64,000 nucleotides of DNA from Terrimonas sp. (GTDB lineage Bacteria; Bacteroidota; Bacteroidia; Chitinophagales; Chitinophagaceae). The stretch covers positions 434,001 through 498,000 of the forward strand of contig NZ_QCZJ01000001.1 of assembly GCF_003075435.1 (NCBI RefSeq), written 5' to 3'. Made by a program: the position numbers and the translations under genes. Shown here piece after piece: positions 33,943 to 44,301 of this stretch; position 1 is the first letter of the stretch, and every line of letters starts with the position of its first letter. Under the pieces are notes generated by a model. That model ran no database searches and was not told the DNA's origin. It was given only the letters and a program-made list of their open reading frames with translations.

Positions 33943-34308
33943 ATGAAAAGGATCTGCCTCACGCTGTTTGCATGCTGCTGTCTTCTGTTTTCCTGTAAAA
34001 AAGAAGCCGCTGATACTATACAAATAAGAGTGCAAAATGCCACTCCTCTACAAATTGAGCAGATACATATTTCAGGCGGTGCGGATGCAGAAATAACCTT
34101 TGAATCATTACCTGCAGGTTTTACAACCGGTTACAGAACTGCCGGTAGTCCTGAAATTGTCACTCCCCAATGTAAAATTTATGTCCGCGGTTTGCAGGAT
34201 CCTTTTGTTTCTTCAGACAATGACCTATCCCGGCTAAGACCCGGGCAGTACACCTGCCACGTAACTTATATCAATGCCCTGCCGACAATAAAATTCACCA
34301 AAGAATAA
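33943..34308 (+). CDS. Small lipoprotein of unknown function
   Basis: A 121-residue protein with a lipoprotein signal (LFACCCLLFSCKKEA). The mature part begins with IQIRVQNATPLQIEQIHISGG, which suggests an immunoglobulin-like beta fold, but I do not recognise a family. It occupies the place after nusG where rplK is normally found. It has no clear partner gene. It is probably a single gene exported to the inner or outer membrane. Confidence 0.6.
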   Translation: MKRICLTLFACCCLLFSCKKEAADTIQIRVQNATPLQIEQIHISGGADAEITFESLPAGFTTGYRTAGSPEIVTPQCKIYVRGLQDPFVSSDNDLSRLRPGQYTCHVTYINALPTIKFTKE

Positions 34309-34392
34309 CTGATTTCCCGCTGATAATCATTGCGTTTTCTTTTATCAGGTAATACCATTTATTTATTTTTCCACATTAGCTGCGGATAGTTT

Positions 34393-34422
34393 TTTGTGCC
34401 GGAATAAAAAACCGTAAGTTTG
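34393..34422 (+). promoter_or_regulatory. Candidate pyrG promoter
   Basis: TTTG at 34393-34396 and TAAGTTTG at 34415-34422 are separated by 18 bases, close to the Bacteroidota consensus. It would give a leader of about 100 bases before the pyrG start. Confidence 0.6.
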
Positions 34423-34473
34423 CACGACCTCTCTGGATGTATCTTCCAATGTAACAGGTCAGGTTTCAACAGC

Positions 34474-34504
34474 ATATCTCAATAGTTGGGATATTATTTT
34501 TTTT
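34474..34504 (+). promoter_or_regulatory. Terminator-like hairpin in the pyrG leader (candidate attenuator)
   Basis: The arms ATATCTCAA and TTGGGATAT pair over 9 bp (one G-T pair) with loop TAG. After TA comes a run of eight T (34497-34504). It lies downstream of the candidate pyrG promoter and only 24 bases before the pyrG ATG, so any pyrG transcript must pass it. The simplest reading is a transcription attenuator. The alternative, that it ends the upstream lipoprotein transcript with the pyrG promoter further downstream, is hard to fit because no promoter motif is visible in the remaining 24 bases. Confidence 0.55.
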
Positions 34505-34525
34505 AGGTATAACATTAATATTTAA

Positions 34526-36175
<1,650 letters not shown>

Positions 36176-36177
36176 AA

Positions 36178-36274
36178 AGCTATCAGCCGTCAGCTATCAG
36201 CTTTTAGCTATCGGCAGCAAACATTCATAACTCAAGGCTGATTACTGACGGCTGATAGCTGACAACTGATAGCT
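36178..36274. repeat. Inverted repeat array of AGCTATCAG units after pyrG
   Basis: The unit AGCTATCAG(CC/TT)GTC occurs in tandem in one direction at about 36178-36202 and in the other at about 36236-36274, so the two blocks can pair into a long imperfect hairpin with a ~35-base loop. No T run follows. It may slow RNA decay or end pyrG transcription, or be an intergenic repeat family member. Confidence 0.7.
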
Positions 36275-36361
36275 ATTTCCCCGTTTCCTGAAACAATTGC
36301 ACTTATCGCCCCAAAGTTTAGCCAAACACATTACCTTTGCCCACTCAAATTTTAAGGTAAT

Positions 36362-38200
36362 ATGCAGTTTGATAAAAACGCGATCATTGGCTTTGTTTTG
36401 CTGGCATTGATGTTCTTAGGCTTTTTCTATTTTACCCGTACCGGTCAACTGGAGGCTGAAAAGGAAAGAAAGCATATCCAGGATTCCCTGGCTGCACTTC
36501 AACCTAAGGTAGATAGTAATCTTGTCCGTACAGATTCAATAAACAGGCAGAACCAGGATAAATTAAATGCCGCGGGTCAGTTTCAAACTGCTGTATCGGG
36601 CAGTGAGAAAGAAACCATTTTAGAAAACGATCTTGTTAAAATAACTTTTACCAATAAGGGAGCTCAACCAAAGATCGTTGAATTAAAAAAATACAAATCG
36701 GTAGACAGCCAGGATGTTAAGCTTGTTGAACCCGGCTTTGATAAAATATCTTACCCTATTAATACAGAAGCCAATCGCTCCATTCAAACCGGCGACTTGT
36801 ATTTTGCCCAGGGCGAAATTTTAAAAACAGCAGACGGCGGACAGTCAATTGCTTATATCTTAAAAGATTCCACAGGAAAAGGAATAACCCACCAGTTTAC
36901 TTTACATCCGGGCAACTATATGGTTGACTGGAATATTGAGTTTACTGAACCCGGCGCATTACTTACCCAGAATAACCTGAACCTGCTTTGGCAAAACGAG
37001 GTTATACAACACGAAAAAGACATTGTAACCGAAAAAAGAGAAACGCAGATTGGCTTTTGGATTAAAGATGACTACGATTATTTTACACTTGGCAGAAGTT
37101 ATGATCATCAATTTGAAGCTCCATTGAAATGGCTGAGTGTTAAACAGAAATTTTTTAATACTACCATCATCGCTAAAAATAATTTCAATTCAGGCTCTAT
37201 AACCTGCACGGAAAATCATGACACCACAGGAATAATCACGGCCGCTACTTCTAATTTAAAAATTGTTGTTCCGGCAGGCAATACCGCTACTATTCCTTTG
37301 CAGATATATTATGGTCCTAATGATTATAAAATATTAAAGAGCTACGATCTCGGAATGCAGGAGGTGATCAATCTTGGACAGGGTCCTTATGCTTTTGTAA
37401 AGTACATCAACAAATGGCTGGTAATGCCTGTGTTTGACTTTATTAAAAAGTTTGCGGGCAGCTATGGATTGGTAATTGCTTTACTTACCATTTTCATTCG
37501 TGTGCTCACTTCTCCCCTGTTATATAAGAGCTATTTAAGCGGCGCCAAAATGAAGGCGTTACGTCCCGAACTTGATATTTTAAAAGCAAAGTTCAAGGAT
37601 GATCAGCAGGGATACGCAATGGAGCAAATGAAGGTGTTCAGGAGCGCGGGAGTAAATCCTTTGGGAGGATGTATGCCTGCATTATTGCAGATACCTATAT
37701 TCTTCTCGCTGTACAGCTTCTTTAATTCTGCAATAGCATTAAGAGGTGAAAGTTTTTGGTGGGCAACGGATCTTTCTTCATATGATTCAATATTGACCTT
37801 TGGTTTCAATATTCCCTTTTACGGTAATCATATAAGCTTATTTACTTTACTGGCTACAGGTACCAGCTTACTTATTTCTATTTATGGAATGTCGCAAACA
37901 CCAACCCAGGATAACCCCATGATGAAATATATGCCATATATATTCCCCATCATGTTGTTAGGTATTTTTAATAGTTTACCATCAGCTTTAACCTGGTATT
38001 ATACGGTTTCTAACCTTATTACACTGGCGCTGCAATATGTTATACAGAATTTCATCATCAACCACGATAAAATTCTTGCACAATTAGAGCTCAATAAAAA
38101 GAAGCCGAAGACAAAAAGTAAATGGCAGGAACGGTTAGAGCAAATGCAGGAAACGCAAAAAAAATTGCAGCAAACAAAAAATAAACAACAGGGTAAATAA
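36362..38200 (+). CDS. yidC: YidC membrane protein insertase
   Basis: A 612-residue inner-membrane insertase. It has an N-terminal membrane anchor (NAIIGFVLLALMFLGFFYF), a large periplasmic beta-supersandwich domain (about 75-345), then the conserved five-helix core (about 360-570): FAGSYGLVIALLTIFIRVL, KDDQQGYAMEQMKVFRSAGVNPLGGC and SALTWYYTVSNLITLALQ. The C-terminus is a basic Lys/Gln-rich tail (about 575-612) that can contact ribosomes. It works with SecYEG or alone. It ends at a strong terminator. Confidence 0.95.
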   Translation: MQFDKNAIIGFVLLALMFLGFFYFTRTGQLEAEKERKHIQDSLAALQPKVDSNLVRTDSINRQNQDKLNAAGQFQTAVSGSEKETILENDLVKITFTNKGAQPKIVELKKYKSVDSQDVKLVEPGFDKISYPINTEANRSIQTGDLYFAQGEILKTADGGQSIAYILKDSTGKGITHQFTLHPGNYMVDWNIEFTEPGALLTQNNLNLLWQNEVIQHEKDIVTEKRETQIGFWIKDDYDYFTLGRSYDHQFEAPLKWLSVKQKFFNTTIIAKNNFNSGSITCTENHDTTGIITAATSNLKIVVPAGNTATIPLQIYYGPNDYKILKSYDLGMQEVINLGQGPYAFVKYINKWLVMPVFDFIKKFAGSYGLVIALLTIFIRVLTSPLLYKSYLSGAKMKALRPELDILKAKFKDDQQGYAMEQMKVFRSAGVNPLGGCMPALLQIPIFFSLYSFFNSAIALRGESFWWATDLSSYDSILTFGFNIPFYGNHISLFTLLATGTSLLISIYGMSQTPTQDNPMMKYMPYIFPIMLLGIFNSLPSALTWYYTVSNLITLALQYVIQNFIINHDKILAQLELNKKKPKTKSKWQERLEQMQETQKKLQQTKNKQQGK

Positions 38201-38224
38201 TCATTAAAGCGATTATTATAAATG

Positions 38225-38267
38225 AAACGACAGAGATAAGATATAGTGATCTCTGTCGTTTTACTTT
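38225..38267 (+). terminator. Intrinsic terminator after yidC
   Basis: A perfect 13-bp stem (AAACGACAGAGAT and partner) with an 11-base loop, followed by T-rich TTTACTTTTAT. It starts 24 bases after the yidC stop. Confidence 0.9.
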
Positions 38268-38367
38268 TATCAAAATCAAACTATTGTTTACCCGGCAACA
38301 GCTTTTTTAACAAGGGTCATACAACTACACACCGCATTTTACTATCTTTAAACCTAAAGCTTGATCA

Positions 38368-39033
38368 ATGCATTGTAGATACATAGCAGTTATTGCCTTC
38401 GTTTTATCGTTTGTTAATCCTCTTAAAGCGCAAAAAATACTTTCTGAAGGCACAATTGTTTATGATATCACTATTCAAACCGGAAGCAAAGAGCCTCAAC
38501 TGGCAGATATGTTTGACGGCGCTAAAACTACCATCTATTTAAAAGGTGGCCAGAGCCGTACAGAAATGGTTAGCCCGCTTGGTTCTACCATCACTATACT
38601 TGATGCAAGAAATAATTCAGGCGCTGTGCTTAAAGAGTATGGGAACCAGAAACTGCTGATCAAAATGTCTAAAGAAGACTGGACAGATATTAACAGCAAA
38701 TATTCAGGTATTGTTTTTACTATGGAGAATGAAACAAAGGAGATTGCCGGGTATAAGTGTCAAAAAGCCAGTGCAAAACTTAAGGATGGAACTACTTTCA
38801 CCGTTTTTTTTACAAAGGAGCTGGTGACTGAAAATAAAGATTACGATTTTCAATTTAAGAACCTGCCAGGCCTGCCGCTTGAATATGAGTCATCTTTAGG
38901 CAATCTTAAAGTAAAATACACAGCATCCAAAATCGCCTTCGACCCCATCCCTATGCAGAAGTTCGCGGTTCCTACATCTGGATACAGGCAACTTACTTAT
39001 GCTGAAAGCAAAACGTTGAAAGGAGCACAATAA
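38368..39033 (+). CDS. Secreted DUF4412-like/GLPGLI-like protein
   Basis: A 221-residue exported protein (signal peptide ending NPLKAQ). The mature protein shows strands IVYDITIQTGSK, TTIYLKGGQSRTEMVS, ETKEIAGYKCQKASAKLKDG and YDFQFKNLPGLPLEYES, a layout of DUF4412 and GLPGLI proteins of Bacteroidota, which resemble lipocalin/LolA-like half barrels. It may bind a lipid or peptide in the periplasm. Function is unknown. It follows yidC after a terminator, so it is a separate unit. Confidence 0.7.
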   Translation: MHCRYIAVIAFVLSFVNPLKAQKILSEGTIVYDITIQTGSKEPQLADMFDGAKTTIYLKGGQSRTEMVSPLGSTITILDARNNSGAVLKEYGNQKLLIKMSKEDWTDINSKYSGIVFTMENETKEIAGYKCQKASAKLKDGTTFTVFFTKELVTENKDYDFQFKNLPGLPLEYESSLGNLKVKYTASKIAFDPIPMQKFAVPTSGYRQLTYAESKTLKGAQ

Positions 39034-39043
39034 TCAAAAAATA

Positions 39044-39424
39044 TTACCGGGGATTTGCTTGAGTTGGAGCAGTCTTAATAAAACCGGGAAGCTTAACACC
39101 GGATTGTGTTTTATAAGGCAACACGTAGGTAACATTTCCTTTCTTAAAAGAAACAATATTACTTTGAGATTTTAACTGTTGGGTTGATTTATAACCTACC
39201 GGGGTATTGTTCCTGGAAGGAATAGTATAGCTATCTTTTAAAGAAAAAGTAACCTTTGATTTTAAGTTGGAAAAACTAACATTTTCTGTACTCTTGGTTT
39301 TATCATCACCAGCGCTGGAACGCTTACCGGTAACAGCAAATACATACTGACCAACAGCGAAGACTGTAATCGCTATCAGCGCATGTTTAACAGACAATGT
39401 TTTTATAAAATTTCCAATTTTCAT
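39044..39424 (-). CDS. Hypothetical protein with N-terminal membrane/signal segment
   Basis: A 126-residue protein with a hydrophobic segment (HALIAITVFAVGQYVFAV, about 14-31) and a polar basic rest (KVTFSLKDSYTIPSRNNTPVG). It is either secreted or anchored by one helix. I do not recognise a family. It converges with the preceding gene (10-base gap) and is divergent from the TPR protein. Confidence 0.5.
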   Translation of the reverse strand: MKIGNFIKTLSVKHALIAITVFAVGQYVFAVTGKRSSAGDDKTKSTENVSFSNLKSKVTFSLKDSYTIPSRNNTPVGYKSTQQLKSQSNIVSFKKGNVTYVLPYKTQSGVKLPGFIKTAPTQANPR

Positions 39425-39569
39425 TTACTTAACAAAAATAGCAATTTATTTTAACTATTTGCAATACCATTCATCATAATTTTTGCAGCACCTTAACAAT
39501 TGAATCAAAAAACATGCAAAAGTTTGTTTTTATAAAATAAAGGCTTAAATTTCATTAACTTACGTTCAT

Positions 39570-40991
39570 ATGCAAGAAAATCCTTATCGAAACGACAAAA
39601 ATGAGATGAGAGATTTATTAAAGCAATTTGAAAATCTCCGCTCAGGCAAAAATCACTCATTCCTGGAAGAAGAAGCTTTTGAAAAGATAATTGACCATTT
39701 TGACGACAAAGATGATGTTGCCAGTGCCATTGAAGCGGTAGAACTGGGCATAGAACAATTTCCATATTCCTCCTCTTTAATGGTTAAAAAGGCAGATCTG
39801 CTTATTGCAACCAGGAGATATACCGAGGCATTGGAAATGCTTGAAAAGGCCGAAATTTTTGACAATTCTGATATAGATATTTATATACTCAAAACCGATA
39901 TTTTCCTGGCGCTTGATGAGCAGGAAAAAGCTGTAGAACTGCTGGAAACCGCCATTGATATGTTTGAAGGGGAAGAGAGGATTAATCTCCTTTTTGAGTT
40001 GGCGGATGTATATGATGATTATGAGGAATTTGATAAAGTATTTGATTGTCTTGTTCATATACTTCACAATGAGCCCAACAATGAGGAAGCATTGTATAAG
40101 ATATGCTTCTGGACTGATTTTACCGGGCGCAGCGAGGAAAGTATAAAGCTGCATCAGAAAATATTAGATGATTTTCCATACAATGAGCTGGCCTGGTTTA
40201 ACCTGGGCGCTGCATACCAGGGTTTAAAATTATTTGAGAAAGCGATTGATGCTTACAAATACGCACTGGTGATCAATGAAAAATTTGATTATGCATACCG
40301 CAATATTGCAGATGCGTATATCCGGCTGAGAAAATACAGGGATGCCATAGAATCATTGGAAAAGGTGATTGAATTAGCGAGACCGGAAGATGTGATTTAC
40401 GAAGCTATAGGGCATTGTTACGACCGGTTAAAAAATTATGCGCAGGCAAGATTTTATTATAAAAAAGCATCGCACCTGAACAGCGATGACAGTAAACTGT
40501 ATTATAAAATAGCCTGTACTTATATCAATGAAATGTCGCTGAACAAAGCGGTTCAATACCTTGAATCTGCAATGCGTATACATCGTATGCAGCCGGAGTA
40601 TAATCTCGCCATGGGTGAGTGCCTGCTGGAACTTGGAAATATAAGGGATGCCATAACATATTTTTCAAACGTGGTAAAGGTGCGCCCACGCAGCATCAGC
40701 GGGTGGGAGGCATTAATAAGATGCTTGTATAAAGAAGATTATTTTGATGAGGCAATGGAACAAATTGCTGCTGCTCAGAATATTGCGGGAGATAAGCCTA
40801 TATTTCTATTTTATAAAAGTGCCGTGCTTTTTGGAATGGCTAAAAGTAAAGAAGCTTTGCTTTTGCTTCAGCAGGCAATGGAAGCTTCTCCCAAAACCTT
40901 AAAAAAGTTCATTGAGCTAAATCCAACCATCCTTCAAAATCAACAGGTTGTTGATATAATAGCCTATTACAAGAAAAGAAGATCAATCTGA
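39570..40991 (+). CDS. TPR-repeat protein, cytoplasmic
   Basis: A 473-residue protein with about ten tetratricopeptide repeats throughout, e.g. SFLEEEAFEKIIDHFDD, ALEMLEKAEIFDNSDID, AIDAYKYALVINEKFDYAYRNIADAYIRL, ARFYYKKASHLNSDDSKLYYKIA and AITYFSNVVKVRPRSISGWEAL. No signal peptide is seen and the N-terminus is polar, so it should be a cytoplasmic scaffold. This protein is frequently found near the ComA/aroE pair in Bacteroidota genomes as far as I can recall, but no function is proven. Confidence 0.8.
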   Translation: MQENPYRNDKNEMRDLLKQFENLRSGKNHSFLEEEAFEKIIDHFDDKDDVASAIEAVELGIEQFPYSSSLMVKKADLLIATRRYTEALEMLEKAEIFDNSDIDIYILKTDIFLALDEQEKAVELLETAIDMFEGEERINLLFELADVYDDYEEFDKVFDCLVHILHNEPNNEEALYKICFWTDFTGRSEESIKLHQKILDDFPYNELAWFNLGAAYQGLKLFEKAIDAYKYALVINEKFDYAYRNIADAYIRLRKYRDAIESLEKVIELARPEDVIYEAIGHCYDRLKNYAQARFYYKKASHLNSDDSKLYYKIACTYINEMSLNKAVQYLESAMRIHRMQPEYNLAMGECLLELGNIRDAITYFSNVVKVRPRSISGWEALIRCLYKEDYFDEAMEQIAAAQNIAGDKPIFLFYKSAVLFGMAKSKEALLLLQQAMEASPKTLKKFIELNPTILQNQQVVDIIAYYKKRRSI

Positions 40992-41167
40992 CATGAAAAA
41001 ATAATCACTGGCAGAGGAAATTACGGCTATACCCCTGCTCCTTTGCGCCCTCTCCACGGGTTGGGAGCAAAGAAAATAATGATGTGAAAATCCGGAATGC
41101 GCCCGGGGATTACTCACCTAAACCTAATCTTCCTTATTTTTGCTGATTCTTAAAACATTGGATATTG

Positions 41168-41941
41168 ATGAATTTCAATCTCAGTCAGATACCTGAACGA
41201 AAAACCAAACCAAGAAACTCAGGTATAACAATGGTGATGGATAAGGGCTTAAGCATTGAAGAGGCAAAAAATTTTTTAAGTATCTCCTATCCGTATGTTG
41301 ACATTGTAAAACTAGGTTTTGGTACTTCATTTGTTACTCCCCGGCTTAGAGAAAAAATAGAGCTTTACCAATCTTACGATTTGCCTGTATATTTTGGCGG
41401 CACTTTGTTTGAAGCATTCCTGATAAGAAATCAATTCCAGGATTATATAAACGTTTGCAAAGATTATAATATTAGCTATATGGAGGTGAGTGATGGCTCC
41501 ATTACTATTCCTCATGCTGAAAAATGCGGGTATATTGAAAAACTCACAAAGCACGGAGTTGTATTAAGTGAAGTAGGCAGTAAAGATGCCGAGCATATTA
41601 TTCCGCCTTATAAGTGGATAGAGCTTATGAAATCTGAACTTAATGCCGGTTCAGAATATGTAATAGCTGAAGCAAGGGAGGCGGGTAACGTGGGCATATA
41701 CAGGGGTACAGGAGAGGTACGCGAAGGCCTGGTGCAGGAAATTCTGACACAGATACCGGAAGAAAAAATAATATGGGAGGCGCCGCAAAAAGCACAACAG
41801 TTATATTTTATTGAATTGCTTGGCTGTAACGCGAATCTCGGCAATATTGCTCCAACTGAAATGATAGCGCTTGAAGCAATGCGTATTGGCTTAAGGGGAG
41901 ACACCTTTCATTTGTTTTTAAATAAAGACGACGTAGAATGA
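41168..41941 (+). CDS. Phosphosulfolactate synthase (ComA-like)
   Basis: The ATG at 41168 is preferred over the TTG one codon before it, giving 257 residues. It is a TIM-barrel enzyme of the ComA family: TMVMDKGLSIEEAKNFL, YVDIVKLGFGTSFV, VYFGGTLFEAFLI, YMEVSDGSITIPHAEK, LSEVGSKDAEHI and VIAEAREAGNVGIYRGTGE. ComA joins sulfite to phosphoenolpyruvate to make (2R)-3-phosphosulfolactate, first shown in coenzyme M synthesis. Bacteroidota do not make coenzyme M, so a sulfonate such as cysteate for sulfonolipids is a possible end product (inference). Its stop overlaps aroE as ATGA. Confidence 0.8.
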   Translation: MNFNLSQIPERKTKPRNSGITMVMDKGLSIEEAKNFLSISYPYVDIVKLGFGTSFVTPRLREKIELYQSYDLPVYFGGTLFEAFLIRNQFQDYINVCKDYNISYMEVSDGSITIPHAEKCGYIEKLTKHGVVLSEVGSKDAEHIIPPYKWIELMKSELNAGSEYVIAEAREAGNVGIYRGTGEVREGLVQEILTQIPEEKIIWEAPQKAQQLYFIELLGCNANLGNIAPTEMIALEAMRIGLRGDTFHLFLNKDDVE

Positions 41942-42669
41942 AGTTATATGGGCTGATCGGTTATCCGCTGGGGCATTCTTTCTCCAAAAAATATTTCACG
42001 GAAAAATTTGAGCGGCAATCGCTGGATTGCAGGTTTGAAAATTTCGCCATAGAAAATATATCCCTGCTGCCTGCTATTATTGAGCGGCATCCTTCGCTTG
42101 AAGGCTTATGTGTAACCATCCCTTATAAAGAAAAAGTGCTTCTGTACCTTAGCGAAATGTCGCCGGAAGTAAAAGCGATCAATGCCTGTAACTCTGTTAA
42201 AATAAAAGACGGAAAACTTTACGGCAATAACACAGACGCTATTGGTTTTGAGCAATCGTTGAGGCAAAAGCTACAACCGCACCACAGCAGCGCCCTTATC
42301 CTGGGAACCGGTGGCGCAGCAAAGGCGGTTGAATACGTTTTGAAAAAATTGGGCATCACCTGTTCGTTAGTAAGCAGAAGCACCGGAGATAATGTTATTA
42401 CCTATGGGTCATTAACCAATGAACTGGTAAGCAAAACCTATCTCATTGTAAATGCTTCCCCTGTTGGCACTTTTCCAAAAGATGATGCCTATCCTCAAAT
42501 TCCATATGAAGCTATAACAGAAAGGCATTTTCTTTTTGACCTTGTATACAATCCTCCCAGGACCATTTTCCTGCAAAAAGGAGAAGAAAGAGGTGCAGCT
42601 ATTCAAAATGGCTTTGATATGCTTGTTAACCAGGCTGAAGCAAGCTGGGAAATATGGAATGCACGGTAG
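41938..42669 (+). CDS. aroE: Shikimate dehydrogenase
   Basis: A 243-residue enzyme reducing 3-dehydroshikimate with NADPH. Substrate residues are GYPLGHSFSKKYF (Ser), TIPYKEKV (Lys), INACNSV and NTDAIGF (Asp). The nucleotide-binding motif ILGTGGAAKAVEYVL sits near 121, and the C-terminal FDLVYNPPRTIFL and NGFDMLVNQAEASWEIW are present. It is somewhat short for AroE but complete. It overlaps the ComA-like gene by four bases, an unusual pairing of aromatic and sulfonate metabolism. Confidence 0.93.
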   Translation: MKLYGLIGYPLGHSFSKKYFTEKFERQSLDCRFENFAIENISLLPAIIERHPSLEGLCVTIPYKEKVLLYLSEMSPEVKAINACNSVKIKDGKLYGNNTDAIGFEQSLRQKLQPHHSSALILGTGGAAKAVEYVLKKLGITCSLVSRSTGDNVITYGSLTNELVSKTYLIVNASPVGTFPKDDAYPQIPYEAITERHFLFDLVYNPPRTIFLQKGEERGAAIQNGFDMLVNQAEASWEIWNAR

Positions 42670-42756
42670 GATAAAGAATATGCTATGTATTTTTATTTGG
42701 GAGAGATATTTGTAGCCAGACAGGAAGTTGCCAAAGCCTGCTTTTCCTGTTCATTT

Positions 42757-43839
42757 CTAAGACAGCCATTTCCAAATATACCCGTTGCTTGATTTGGTCT
42801 GTTTCTGTAAAGCCCTCCGTATATTTTCGTAAGTGCCGTCAGTTTGACTTGCGGCAAAAGAAATACTATCGTAAACCCCAAGCTTTCTTCCATCGGTGGA
42901 ATATTGAGCGAACTTCCTTTTCCTGAGCTGATCCTTATATTCTCCCCTGTACCTGTCGCCGGCAAATCTCCATACAAAACCGCCTGCCTGCATGGTTCTC
43001 TTTTTTGCCGTTCCGGAGATCTCAGTTGCAAAAATATTTAGCAGCCTGGCAGCTTCATTAATGCTTTTATATTCTGCCAGCTTTTTACCTCCGGGGCTGT
43101 ATTGAATAATTTTCTTCTCCTTTCCTATCTGGCTTGCCAGTTCTCCTGCATAACCTTCGTCCGCGTAGCGATATATAAAACCTTTCAGTGATTTAATTTT
43201 TTTTTGTGCGCAAAGCGCCACACATCCAATGCTGATCTTGTTTTTTTTGGCGGCGGTCGTGATACTGAGATAGGAAGCGACCAATCTGCCATCAGGTGTA
43301 TATTTGTTTACCTTTTTCCTTCTGCCGCGCCCTGCTGCAATGGCATTTTTTACAAAGAACGCTTTGGGTAATAACTCAACCGGTGGCAGGTAACGGTTAT
43401 TTTTCAATCCCCGGATCCGCAGTTCAGACCGGGTGCAAAGTCCCAGGTTATCCGCTCGGCAGTTAAGTCCGTTGCCATCCAGGGGAAATACAAGCAAACC
43501 ATCCATTCTTTTACCTGTTTTTGGAAGCACAAACATCTCGTATACAAGCCGCCCTACCCTGACATTTAGTATCACCCCGTCCACAAAAAGTTTAACTGCA
43601 GGCCCGTAAGTGTAATCTCCTACATAACGATTTTTAATTTTTGAAACAGCTTGCGAGACTATTCTTTCTTTCAGCCTGCGCCCATTGGGCGCTGTCCGGT
43701 AATATACAATCCTTTCCAGGGCTTTTACACGCCCCAGGTTTGAAACAACATAGTAGCCTTCTGTATACGGAATCTCCCGCCACTGCTCTCCTTTCAGATC
43801 CTTCAGCGATTTATTCTTATGAGTAGGTATCTTCTTCAC
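42757..43839 (-). CDS. NUMOD4/NUMOD1 protein with degenerate HNH region
   Basis: The 360-residue protein (GTG start) begins with a NUMOD4-type motif (EQWREIPYTEGYYVVSNLGR, about 18-37). Next is a segment where an HNH homing-type nuclease would be (VGRLVYEMFV, then FPLDGNGLNCRADNLGLCTR, about 95-137). In active relatives this reads NHIDGNKxNNxxxNLEW with catalytic His; here the His is replaced (FPLDG). Three NUMOD1-type DNA-binding repeats follow at about 177-228, 243-294 and 309-360 (each Y-x-x-x-G-x-x-x-x-x-Y-x-S-I, ending G-x-x-W/Y-R/K). It may be a DNA-binding protein derived from a homing endonuclease. It lacks its own mobile-element partner. Confidence 0.75.
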   Translation of the reverse strand: MKKIPTHKNKSLKDLKGEQWREIPYTEGYYVVSNLGRVKALERIVYYRTAPNGRRLKERIVSQAVSKIKNRYVGDYTYGPAVKLFVDGVILNVRVGRLVYEMFVLPKTGKRMDGLLVFPLDGNGLNCRADNLGLCTRSELRIRGLKNNRYLPPVELLPKAFFVKNAIAAGRGRRKKVNKYTPDGRLVASYLSITTAAKKNKISIGCVALCAQKKIKSLKGFIYRYADEGYAGELASQIGKEKKIIQYSPGGKKLAEYKSINEAARLLNIFATEISGTAKKRTMQAGGFVWRFAGDRYRGEYKDQLRKRKFAQYSTDGRKLGVYDSISFAASQTDGTYENIRRALQKQTKSSNGYIWKWLS

Positions 43840-44049
43840 AGCCTCTTATTTGGTTCCTGAATGCTTTTATAAATAATGAGTAAAGATAATGCACAAAATT
43901 CTCCGCATGCATATGTCCGTTGACATTAATACAAAAGGGGTTAAAAGATAGCAATCACCTGGTTTGGGTATAGTTCTTACACAGTCTGGTTATAGTTCAC
44001 TGCTTATACATGTTTCAAATTTGCAGCATCATTTTTAAACAGCATAGCA
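43840..44049. other. Non-coding gap with repeated TATAGTTC
   Basis: Between the NUMOD protein gene and the glycosyltransferase remnant there is no gene. TATAGTTC occurs twice (near 43969 and 43990, about 21 bases apart, one helical repeat doubled). It could be a direct-repeat regulator site for the following remnant, or chance. Confidence 0.3.
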
Positions 44050-44217
44050 ATGAATACAACACATACAATAAGCACGAACACTTTAAGCACTCTTTTACAA
44101 AAGAGCGAATTAAATAAACCCGTAACAAAAATCCTTTTTGCCTGTGTGCCTGCCGACGGCCATTTTAATCCCTTATTACCGCTTGCAACACATCTTCTGA
44201 ACACCGTCGCTATATGA
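44050..44217 (+). pseudogene. N-terminal remnant of a GT1-family glycosyltransferase
   Basis: The 55-codon frame starts MNTTHTISTNTL, and from residue ~27 reads KILFACVPADGHFNPLLPLA. This is the highly conserved first strand and helix of UGT/MGT-type (GT1) glycosyltransferases. It ends at TGA within another 12 codons, where a full protein would continue for about 350 more. No matching C-terminal part is visible downstream. So this is the stump of a deleted gene. It is 84 bases before the UbiA-like gene, which may be the adjacent cut point. Confidence 0.7.
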
Positions 44218-44301
44218 ATTTAATTGTAAGGCACGTAATGCCTTCTTCCCCAAAAAAGAAAATAACCTGTTATGTTTGCAGGCAAATTATTGTAAAAAAG
44301 G

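Noticed and set aside
36178-36274. Possible CRISPR repeat
   Set aside because: Only short AGCTATCAG units in inverted blocks with no spacers.
39777-40154. 125-codon reverse open frame within the TPR gene
   Set aside because: Antisense to strong TPR repeats; shadow.
44004-44204. 66-codon reverse open frame
   Set aside because: The forward strand of the same stretch encodes a clear glycosyltransferase N-terminus, so the reverse frame is a shadow.
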